DNA from: Thalassotalea sp. ND16A
Lineage (GTDB): Bacteria > Pseudomonadota > Gammaproteobacteria > Enterobacterales > Alteromonadaceae
NCBI RefSeq assembly: GCF_000764205.1
Contig: NZ_JQDZ01000013.1
Span: 1 to 57,910, forward strand
DNA: 57,910 nt
Direction of reading: 5' to 3'
The notes beneath the pieces were generated by a model. The model was not told the origin of the DNA. It did no database searches and saw nothing but the letters and a program-made list of their open reading frames with translations. A program made the translations under genes and the position numbers. Shown here piece after piece: positions 17,955 to 29,000 of the stretch (positions within the stretch are counted from its first letter, which is position 1; the number at the start of each line of letters is the position of its first letter).

Positions 17955-19004
17955 ATGGCGTTTCGTATACTCATCTTTTTATTATTGATCTTTGCCAGTA
18001 GCGCCAGGGCAACCGTGGTGCTGGTTTACCACCATGTTAGTGACAAAACACCAAAAAGTACGTCGATAACGCCAGCGCAATTTAAATTGCACCTGCAATA
18101 CTTTAAAGACAATGGTTTTAAAGTGATCCCGTTAAATACCATGGTAGATAGCTTAAAGGCAAAACAGCCGTTAGAAGATAAAACCCTAGTGATCACCTTT
18201 GATGATGGTTATAGCGATATCCTATACAACGGCCATCCGTTATTAACCGAATACGGTTACCCTTATACCCTATTTATCAACCCGGAAACGGTGCCAAAGA
18301 GCAGCGGTGCCTATTTAGACTGGGCGCAAATCAAACAAATGGCCGATGATGGCGTGTTAATTGCCAACCATGGTTTACGTCACGATTCTTTAATAAAAAC
18401 CCCAAAGGGTATCGATGCAGCCACCTGGCTTGAGCAAAAACTTGACGAGTTAGCAGCCGCTGAGCAGGTCATTGCCGATAAAGTTGGCCAAAGTTGGCAA
18501 TATTTTGCTCTGCCATACGGCGAGTATACGCCACAAGCACAACAAAAACTGGAACAGCTAGGCTTTGCCGTTTTCACTCAACAATCAGGCCCGGTTGGCG
18601 CAAGTACCGATTTAACCGCAATACCCAGATTTCCGGCGTCTATGCCCTATGACAGGCTTGGGCCGTTAAAAGATAAGCTCAACTCGGTTGCGTTCAATGT
18701 ATCTAAAAAAAGCCAGCGGGCGATGACTATTGTGCCGTTTGGTGAGCAACCGAATAAAACCGTAGAAATTGAACTAATTGATTTTTATCCGAACATGCTC
18801 TCGTGCTTTATTGCCGGTGCGGGCATAGCCGAAATAAGCTGGCAAGGCAGAGAACGTTTTACCATGAATTTTGACGCCAAATTTAAACCGGGTCGAAATC
18901 GCAGTAATTGTACGGCGCCGAGCATTTCAAAACCTGGCCGTTTTTATTGGTACTCAAGACCCTGGTTTGTGCCAAAAGAGGATGGCACTTGGTATACCAA
19001 CTAA
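17955..19004 (+). CDS. Polysaccharide deacetylase (CE4/NodB-like)
   Basis: A 349-residue protein with a signal peptide (cleavage probably after SSARA, residue 19). The mature start VVLVYHHVSD and the metal motif TFDDGYSD (Asp83, Asp84) with HGLRH (His139, His143) define the NodB-type deacetylase fold, which removes acetyl groups from N-acetylglucosamine polymers. The last 120 residues form a separate beta-rich part of unknown role. It would act in the periplasm or at the surface. ATG 17955 has a TTAGG site; upstream in-frame TTG and GTG codons lack one. Confidence 0.87.
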   Translation: MAFRILIFLLLIFASSARATVVLVYHHVSDKTPKSTSITPAQFKLHLQYFKDNGFKVIPLNTMVDSLKAKQPLEDKTLVITFDDGYSDILYNGHPLLTEYGYPYTLFINPETVPKSSGAYLDWAQIKQMADDGVLIANHGLRHDSLIKTPKGIDAATWLEQKLDELAAAEQVIADKVGQSWQYFALPYGEYTPQAQQKLEQLGFAVFTQQSGPVGASTDLTAIPRFPASMPYDRLGPLKDKLNSVAFNVSKKSQRAMTIVPFGEQPNKTVEIELIDFYPNMLSCFIAGAGIAEISWQGRERFTMNFDAKFKPGRNRSNCTAPSISKPGRFYWYSRPWFVPKEDGTWYTN

Positions 19005-19064
19005 ACTGAATCTATACTGAACAGGCAATATTTTTATCGAATACTCTTAACAAAGGAAAATAAC

Positions 19065-19733
19065 ATGGCAAAGTTAACATTGTACGGCGTCGAACTTTCC
19101 CCCTATGTTCGTAAAGTGCGTTTGGCGCTGGCGTTCAAGGGCCTGGATTATCAGCAGATACCCGTTTTTCCGTTTATGGAAGATAAACCAGTAGAATTTG
19201 TTGATAACAGCCCGCTCGGTAAAATCCCTTTATTTGCCAGTGACGATAACTTTATCACCGACTCCGCAGTGATCATTGCCTACCTTGAGCGTGCATATCC
19301 ACAACCGGCACTACTGCCAAGCGATGATATTGCCGCGGCACGGGCATTATGGTTTGCCGAATATGCCAGCAGCAAAATGGTGGAGGTGATAGGAGGGCAT
19401 TTATTTGCAGAAGTAATTTTGGCGAAACAATTTTTCAATCGAGAGCCAATTCAAACCGATATCGATAAAGCAATCACTACCGAAATTCCGGAAATCTGCA
19501 CTTACCTGGAAAATGAGTTGAGCAGTAATTTTCTGGTAGGGGACAGTTTCACTTTGGCGGATTTATGCGTGGGTGCAATGTTCTTGATGATGCATCATTG
19601 TCAACAAAGATGCGATGCCAGTAAATGGCCAAAAGTTGCTGCCTATATAGAACGCGTTCATGGCAGTAAATTATTTTGTGACCTGCAAGTGGAAGAAAAA
19701 CAGTTGTTCGCCAAATATGGCATGACGGCTTAA
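19065..19733 (+). CDS. Glutathione S-transferase family protein
   Basis: A 222-residue protein opening with LTLYGVELSPYVRKVRLAL, whose SPYVRKV follows the catalytic-residue loop of bacterial GSTs. The cis-Pro turn is SPLGKIPLF and the glutathione loop is ITDSAVIIAYLE; the C-domain has the FTLADLCVG N-cap box. It is distinct in sequence from the GST at 14375. A 60-base gap separates it from the deacetylase gene upstream. A 20-bp terminator follows, isolating it from the giant gene. Confidence 0.88.
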   Translation: MAKLTLYGVELSPYVRKVRLALAFKGLDYQQIPVFPFMEDKPVEFVDNSPLGKIPLFASDDNFITDSAVIIAYLERAYPQPALLPSDDIAAARALWFAEYASSKMVEVIGGHLFAEVILAKQFFNREPIQTDIDKAITTEIPEICTYLENELSSNFLVGDSFTLADLCVGAMFLMMHHCQQRCDASKWPKVAAYIERVHGSKLFCDLQVEEKQLFAKYGMTA

Positions 19734-19769
19734 TGGATAACTGAAATTAGAGAGTTGCAAACAGACTCT

Positions 19770-19816
19770 AAAATGAACAAAGCCAGTAGCTGCCACTACT
19801 GGCTTTGTTCATTTTT
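19770..19816 (+). terminator. Strong terminator downstream of the GST gene
   Basis: A 20-bp perfect stem (arms 19770-19789 and 19796-19815, core AAAGCCAGTAG / CTACTGGCTTT) with a 6-base loop and flanking A and T runs. Confidence 0.92.
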
Positions 19817-19872
19817 ATGGGTGAAGTTTAATAAATGATGGAATCAACAAATAAGGAATCATTAATCTCAAT

Positions 19873-19899
19873 TTTTGAGTGAATTGATTTAACTCAAAA
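19873..19899. promoter_or_regulatory. Dyad-symmetric site upstream of the giant lipoprotein gene
   Basis: TTTTGAGT and ACTCAAAA are perfect inverted arms 11 bases apart, with further symmetry (AAT/ATT) inside. It lies about 135 bases before the chosen start, in very AT-rich DNA. It could be an operator. There is no direct evidence of a binding protein. Confidence 0.3.
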
Positions 19900-20033
19900 C
19901 ATATATGATATAAATCAATATATTAACATATTTGTTGATTGTTTTAAGATTAGTCTGTTAAGTTATTGTATGGATAAAAATGCGGTTTTTGAATTTAGAA
20001 AACCCTCCCCTCTTAAACAATGGAATGTTCAAT

Positions 20034-23000
20034 ATGAGATTCTCAAAATACCTATTCGCTTGCTTATTATTTACTTTAACTGCTTGTGGCGGTGGTGGTG
20101 GAGGAGATGCCACCCCCAAAAAACCAGATAACCCTATACCTCCCAAAAATTATTCGATAGAAATCAAACATTCTTATCTCAACAGCGGACCTATATGCGC
20201 AAACGGTGGTATTGAAGTACATACAGGTATCGATGAAAATGGTAATGGTACTTTAGATCAAGCAGAAGTTGATAATACTCGAACAGTCTGTAATGGCGAA
20301 GACGGTCAAAACGGCCAAGATGGTTCAGCAAGTTTATTAACTATTGTTGATGAGCCTGCGGGAGATATTTGCCTCAGCGGCGGAATTAATATCAATGCGG
20401 GGATGGATATTAATGCTGATGGTAATTTAGATGCTGATGAAATTACTAAAACGGCTACAGTCTGTTTTGCTAAAGATGGTGAAGATGGCTTAACTAGCTT
20501 GATTGCCACTACTGAAATTCTTGCCGGTGAAGTTTGTTTAACCGGTGGTTTCAAAATCGAAACTGGCATTGATTTAAATAATGATGGCATTTTAGATGCT
20601 GCAGAAGTGGAAAAAACCGAATCCATTTGTAACGGTCAAAATGGTGGCAACGGTAATGATGGCTTAACCAACTTAATTCTGACAAGTGAAATGGCAGCTG
20701 GAGAAGACTGTCCTACTGGCGGCTTCAAAATTGAGAGTGGCCTGGATCTTAATGGTGACAGCACTTTAAGTTCTGACGAGGTCGCTACGACTCAATTGAT
20801 TTGTAACGGCCAAAATGGTGAAGATGGAACAGATGGCTTAAGCAGCTTGCTTGCCACTACTGAAATTCAGCCAGGTGATATTTGTTTAACCGGTGGTTTC
20901 CAAATTGAAACCGGCGTTGATTTAAATAATAATGGCATTTTAGATGCTGGCGAAGTGGAAAAAACCGAGTCCATTTGTAATGGTCATAATGGTGGCAACG
21001 GTGATGATGGCTTGACCAGCCTAATTCTAACGAGTGAAATCGCAGCTGGAGAAGATTGCCCTACTGGCGGCTTCAAAATTGAAACAGGCCTGGATCTTAA
21101 TGGTGACAACACTTTAAGCTCTGACGAGGTTGCTACAACTCAACTGATTTGTAACGGCCAAAATGGTGCCGATGGTGAAGATGGAGCCAATGGCTTAACC
21201 AGCTTGCTTGTAACTAGTGAAATTCAGCCTGGTGAAGTTTGTTTATCTGGTGGTATTCAGTTAGATAGTGGCCTAGATCTCAATGAAAATGGCATTTTAG
21301 ATGTAGAAGAGATTAGTCAATCTACAATAGTGTGTTTTACCAGTAGTGATACTTCTGAAGAGCCTGTTGTTTTCTCGGATAGAGCCACCATCAAGGGTAA
21401 TATTGAGCAAGCCGTTGTTGCGCAAGTCAAATCCTTAAGGGCTCGTAGCATATTATCTAGTAAAGTTACTGAAAACACGACGACATTAATTTTAGCCCCA
21501 TCAACCATTACCGCAACCGCAACTCAAAGCAATGTTAGCGACGATTCTGAAATCAGCCAACCTATTATCGACCCTGTGGTTCTAGCTGTCGATGCAGAAG
21601 GTAATTATCAAGCAGAAATTGCGGCAGGTACTGATTACTCCTTAGTCATGGTTGATCAAACAGCTAATGCCGGTGTAAAAATTGAAGAGCTATCTGTGGC
21701 TGCGGGTGAAACCTTAACGCAAAATATTACTGCTGAGGAGCAAACCGCTACTGGTTCGGTAAACATTACCGTGGCGAGTTTATCTTCAGGGCAAGTTATT
21801 GAAGGTGCTGTTGTTAAGGTTGTGGAGCTTGTTGAAGAACAAACTACGCCAATATCTGGCAACGTAGAATTTACAGGTTTACCAGAGGGCACATATACCT
21901 TAGTTGTCAGTAAAAATAATTTTGTTAGCAAACAATTAAATTTTTCCATTGTTTCAGGACAGGCTACCGACTTATCTAGCATTGAATTAAATAATCAAAA
22001 AGGTAGCGCTGCAGGGCAACTCACAGCCAGTGAAAATGAGAATCTTGCTAATGTATTAGTCTATGCAAGAGCGGTAGACAACAGTGTATATTCTACCATT
22101 ACTAACACTAGTGGCACCTTTACGTTCCCGGCATTGCCAGTAGGTGATGGATATCGATTCATTGTTGTTTCAAACTATTTTGACAGTGCTAAAAGTACTG
22201 CAGTTAATATTTTGCGTAATCAAACAGCAATGGTTGAAACCTTTGAGTTATCAAGAAGGACGGTAGATACCGGTAGCTTAACTGGCTTTGTTAAGTATTC
22301 TGATAAAATACACGATATGGACCACGCCGGAATTATTGTTTCGGTTGAGGGGACCGATAAAGAGGCGGTGAGTGCAAGAGATGGTTCTTTTGTCATAAAC
22401 AACCTTACTGCAGGTGCCTATAATTTAAACTTTACCGATTCTAATTATCAAACGATCACTCAAAGTGTAGAGATAGTTACTGGTACCGTGGTAAATCTTG
22501 AATTAATTAAACTGAACAGTTTAAAAGGTGCTTTAGTTGGTACCGTAACCAGTAATGATGATTCTCCTTTAGCTGGGGTTAATGTTGTTATTCATGAAAC
22601 AGGGCAAAGTACCACCTCTGATGCTGCTGGCCAGTTTACCTTTACCAATCATCCCATTGGAAATTACACACTTATTGCTAGCCACGCTGGTTACGGAAGC
22701 CAACAAATTGATGTAGCGATAAATCAGGGCGAAACTACAACTTTAGCCGAGAATATCCTATTAACCCCATTCAATTTTAGTGGTCAAATAAGCTTGGGGA
22801 CCGAGCAAACAGATCATAGTGGGGTAACAATCACTTTGTCGGGTACAGGTTATACTGAGCAAAGTAATGAAGATGGTTCTTTCGCATTTTATGCCATTAA
22901 ACCTGGCAATTACCAGTTACAGTTTTCGCGTGCTGGCTATAAAGCGCAAGCCATTAGCGTGGTTATTTCTGAAGAAAATAATGAACTAGGTTATATAGTT

Positions 23001-26000
23001 TATCTCGAACCTCAATCGGGAATCGTGACAGGCCAAGCCTCACTTAATAAACGGGTTGATCATTCAGGGGTAGAAGTTGTTTTTACCGGCACAGAATTTA
23101 AAACCTTTACTGATAGTACCGGTAAATGGTCGATTAATTTACCGGTAGGAAACTATGGTGAAGGTATTAGCTACCATAAGGATTATTTTGCCCAGCAAAA
23201 CAGTGTGCAAACTATTACAGTAACCGAAAACGGTCAATTTACGGTAGCGCCAGTAAAACTGATCCAAAATAACGCCAACTTATCGTTTAATGTGAGTGCG
23301 GCAAATACCTGTTCTGGCAGCTTAATCGTACAGGCGGAGGGGCTTAATGGCGATGCCACTGGATTTTCTGGCGCTCTGTCGGTTAGTGATACTGGTGACG
23401 TAAATCAAGCATTGTTGTTGGGCGAATACCAGTTCACCATATCTTGTAGTGATAGCGGTTGGGAAAGCGTTGTATTCAACGTAACTCTCAATGATACCCA
23501 AGAAAATTTTGTTATCGAAGATATCGCATTGCGTCAAAGCTTTATCATTATTGATGAAGGTGCAGAATATACCAATGACCAGCAAGTTAGTCTTGCCATG
23601 GGCAATACCGATGCCGTTGAAATGAGGATCGTTGACGGCATCAATGATAGTAACTGGCTTACTTTTGCTGAAGTTTACGAGCATACATTATCGGCGGGCG
23701 ATGGTATCAAAACCGTAACCGTACGTTTTCGTGATATCAATAACGTTGAGTTGCCATCGGTAAGTGACACAATAAAACTCGATACCAAACTCAATATTGC
23801 GTATTTTACCGTTAGCGGCGCAAGCACTAAGGGTGACTTATTACATTTACAATTGAGTTTAAATCAAGAATTAGGGGCAACTGTTACCGCAACCATTCCT
23901 GGTTTAGTGCAAGAGTTGCCTTTATTAGACAATGGTTTTGGTGGTGATACCACAGCAAACGATGGCATTTACGAGCGTGATTTTTATATTGATACGCCGA
24001 TAGACATTAACTTAGCTGCGCTCGCTACTGTAACCGATATCTCCGGTAATACTGCGTCATTAGAATCAGACACTAATATCGTGTTAAATACACCGCCAAC
24101 CATTAAAAACTTAATTACCAGCTCTAATATTGCATCTGGTGAAATGATCTTAAACTTTGCGACCGACGAACCGGCAACAACGGTGATTGATTTTGGTAGC
24201 GATTTAGCGAACTTATCTAATCGTTTAGACGTTAATGCCACATTAAGTAAAACACACAGCATTACCTTGAATGGCCTGTCGCCAAACAGCATGACTTATT
24301 TCCGTATTACCGCCAATGATAGTGTGAATAATTACGCGGAGTTTGAAGGGCAAAGTAAATTGGCACCACCACCAGTTGCAGGGTTGGGGGCATACCCAGG
24401 TAGTGATGAAGTTGGGTTAATTTGGGATCCTGCCGAAAATGCGGCTGGGTATCGAATTTACCGCTCAGAAGATGGCGGCAATGTTTTCACCTTAATCAAC
24501 GCCAATGCATTAATAAGCGAACGTTATTATGTTGATGCCCTTGCCAGCAATGGCACAACCTATTCATACCGGGTAACCGCAGAAGATATCGATGGTAATG
24601 AGAGTGACAATGGAGAAGCCGTTGAAGCAACACCAGAGCTTACTTTAGCAGGCCCAACTGAGATTGCGGGTGGTGTTATTGACGCAAATACGGTTTGGTT
24701 AAAATCTCGTTCACCATATAACATCAGCGCCAAAATGAAGGTGAAAACCGATATTGAATTATTGTTATTGCCGGCAACTGAAGTGGCATTTACCCAAGCC
24801 GATTTAAGCATGCATGTTTCAGGTAAAATTACCGCCTTGGGCCAAGCCGATAATTTAGTAAAACTGTCGGCGTTTGAAGGTGCCAACCAAAATTATTCTG
24901 GTGCATTAATTTTTGATACTGCCAACACCTCACCCAGTGCATTAAATTTTACTGAACTCAATTATATAAAAGCCTATCAGGATTACAGTGAGAGTTATCA
25001 AAGATCAAATTATTCTGCACCATTGGCACTTATTAACAGTACGGTAAATGGCAAGAATGATCACCTGCCAGACTTTTATATTAAATCCGCCAAAAATTCA
25101 GTCGTTAACGAATACGGCTATGGTTCATATTCAGGCAACTACGTATTAAGAGTCGATTCCGTTGATAATGTCACATTTAATAAACTCAATTCTAGTGGTG
25201 AAGTCGAAACGACAAGCAATTATATTGCACGCATTAACAGTGCCGTAAACAGTAAATTTAACGGTGCCAGCTTTTATTTTGAAAATGGCAATATTGATAA
25301 CAGCCAATTTAAGGATGCCAAAATTGAGTATGCCACAAGCATCTCAAATAGCACGTTAACCAATACGAGGGTTACAGGTTCTAATTCATTGCGAATTAAT
25401 GGCAGCACTTTAACGAATACCCAAGTGACATTGTCGGGTGACTATGCCCGTTTAACCATGCACTACAGCGTGTTAGATGCCCAGTCTAATGTCAGTGCTA
25501 AACAGTTGGATGTATCGTATAACTATTGGGGTTCTACCGACCTTGTTGCCATTACAGCACAAACCAGTTACACCGCTAATCAAACTTTAGACACCCATTT
25601 ATATCCCATCATCACCACCGGAGCCTTGTACACTGCCGATTGGGATAACGATACCATCCCAGACTACATTGATTACGATAACGATAATGATGGTTACAGT
25701 GACTTGCAAGAAGACTGGTTATCCGATCCTGAATTTGGTGAAATCTTCAATCCTTTAGATGCTGATTCATACCCCGCAGGAGATAAAGACAATGATATGG
25801 ATGGCATTGCCGATGTCGATGATTTAGATGACGATAACGATGGCTTGCTAGACAGTGACGAGCTAATCCGTTTAACCGATAAATTCCTTGCCGATAGTGA
25901 TGGCGATGGCGTTAATGACGGCAATGAAGTCAGCTTTAAATATAACCCACTCGATAAAGCCAATTACCCATTAATGGGTAACATTAGCGGTAAAACCATT

Positions 26001-29000
26001 GATAACAGTAATGTAAATACCGAAGGAGTTGTTTATATTGCCGGTTATACCGTTAAAGATTCAATGTACGATGGTGGTGAATACGTTGCGCCAGTAAATC
26101 TTAATAACGTTACTGTTAATGCTGGTGCCGCATTGATGATCGAAAAAGATACCTCTGTTTATTTTAATAGCAGCGTGGTTGAGGGGACTGATGCTAATGT
26201 TATCACTATACGGGCTACTGGAGCTGGTAGTGGTCGTATAGAGTTTAATAATAGTCAGGTTGCATATGCCAATATAAAAGTGGCGATAGGTATCAATATT
26301 GATCAGGCTACAGTAATCAATAGAAGTGATTTAAGTTTTAATAAACATTGGAATGTAACTGTAAATGGAACGATTAAGAATAGCTTAATATCATCACAAG
26401 CGTATTGGCACAATTATGGATACATAGGCCAAAGTTATATAACCGGAAACAGTGCTTTTTGGAATCAGAATACAGGTGTTATTGAGCAAACATATATCAA
26501 TCTTTCATCTATTTACCATGAACTATTTAACCAAGGTGAGATTAAAAATAGTTTTGCTAGTAACCACGTTTACATGGAAATGGGTGGTATCATTAATGAT
26601 TCTGTAATGAAGCGCTTAGGTGGAGATCAAGCTGCAAATATAGCAAATTCAGATGTTCAGTTATATTCCAATGAAACAAGAGCTGCATTTTTTGATGGTA
26701 GTTATATAAGTAACCTTTCAGGTAGCACTTTTTACAATGGCTTTGGAGAGCCAGTTGATCAAATTGGTGATGGCGTTGCAGAGACGGTATTTGAACTTGG
26801 AGGTAATACATACACTGTTGATGGTATTAATAATCCGCGTTCAACTCCTAATTTCCCTAATCTGGTATTCAAACCTTACCTAGAGGCTAATGGCATTTGG
26901 TCGCCTGAGGGAGTAGGTGCCTGGTGGGATATGAATAATGCTGATAGCTTCCCGGAAAGTGATCCCACAGAGAATATGGGTACTATATCGGGACAAATTA
27001 ACTTAGAGGGTTTTGTTAATCACTCTGGTGTTAAAGTTGAGTTAATCAACACTTCATTATCAACGGTAACAGATGCCGAAGGTAATTGGTCTGTCCGTTT
27101 GCCAGCCCGTGATTACCCGCAAGGCATTAGCTTTAGTAAAGATCATATTCAAACCTTAGTAAAAAATCGCTCTTATTCGGTTACAGCCCATTTGGATACC
27201 GACGTAGGCACTATCAATTTAATGCAAGCAACGGCCACGGTTTCTGGCGTACTAACCATAGATGAAAGCAATGACTATACACTGGCGACCATTACGGCTA
27301 GTAAAAACGGTCAAATCACTTCGATTAACCCAAGCGATGCGGGTGTATTTGATTTTCAAGCATTACCGTTAGGTGATTACATTTTTGAAATTACTTATCC
27401 AAATGGAAGTTGGGAAACGGTTAGCCATGAACTGAGTTTAGTTGCCGGAGAAACTGAATATACTCTGCCAGTAACTCGTGTACGTAATAGTTTTGTTTAT
27501 ATTAACGATGGTGCGTTATATACCAATAACCCGAATGTTAATTTAGCCATTACCAATGCAAACGCCAGCAACATGCAAATTACCGAAGGTGGGGTTGTTC
27601 AAACCGCGGAGGCATTTAATGCGAGTCGTGAATTAACATTAACGGCTGGAGATGGTGAAAAAACAGTGCAGGTAGACTTTACCGATGCAAGTGGTAATGC
27701 CTTAACGTCTGCGGTTAGTTCAATCACCCTGGATACTCAAGTCAACTTAACCAGTCTGATTCTGTCGAATGTTACAACCATGAATGATATTTTGCATCTA
27801 ACCTTAACCGCTAACGAAACTGGTGGTATGGCAACGGTGACAATACCTGGTTTAGTCACAGATTTAGCGCTTTTTGACGACGGCTTAAATGGTGATAGCC
27901 TGGCTGATGATGGTGTGTACGAAACTGATTACTTAATTCAATCAGCAGAAGATATTACCGCAACCCCAATAGCGACTTTTGTTGATATCGCTGGCAACAG
28001 TGCCACGATTAATGCTTCTACCGACTTGGCAATAAGTACTTCACCGACAATCAGTGATTTACTGGCACAAACCGTTGATGGGCAGTTAATTATCACTTTT
28101 ACTACCAATGAGCTAACAACGGCGACGATTTGGTATGGCACTGATCCAAATTATTTAGATCAATCTTTGGTTATTACCAGCGAAGAGTCACTTGAGCATA
28201 TGATTGCTTTGGCAGCAGCTCAAGGGGAAACCATTTATTTTAAAATTATTACCGATGATGGTGTCACTCTGGCAACAGAAATTATCGCTGAGGCGAAAGT
28301 GGGCAATACGGCACTAACTGGCTTAAATGTGTCAGCTGGTGATAATGAAATTGGTTTGGTGTGGACAAAACAAGCTGAAGCTACGGCTTATCGTATTTAT
28401 CGTTCTGAAGATAGCAATATCTTTACTCAAGTTGCTGAAGTCACTACTGATACCCCTTATTTTGTTGATAACAGCATTTGGAACGATGATAAGTTTTATT
28501 ATCGCGTCACCTGGCTAGATGGTAACGCCTTAGAAAGTGATCAAACAGCCTCTGTATCAGCAACTGCATCGATTGAAAATGCTGGCGCTACTGAACTAAA
28601 TGGTGGTGTGATAGCCGTTAATGAAATTTGGCTGAAATCGCGCTCGCCATACATCATCACCGGAAATATGTTGATCCGTGAAAGTGCTACATTAAGCTTA
28701 ATGCCTGGTACAGAAATCGAGTTTAATGGCGCCAAACGCCATATTATGACGCGAGGTAATATTATGGCCTATGGTTCAGAAACAGAGATGGTGAAGATAT
28801 CTACCGACCCGATTTCTAACTATAGTGATGGTGAAAATGGTGATCAGTCAGCAATTATTTATGATACGTCCAATAATACCGCCAGTGAGTTTAATTATAC
28901 AGAACTTAATTATTTACAAGTTTATTACGATTATTCTGATATATGGAGTCGACCGAATTACCTAGTGCCTTTATCTTTGAGTAATAGCACCGTAAATGGT

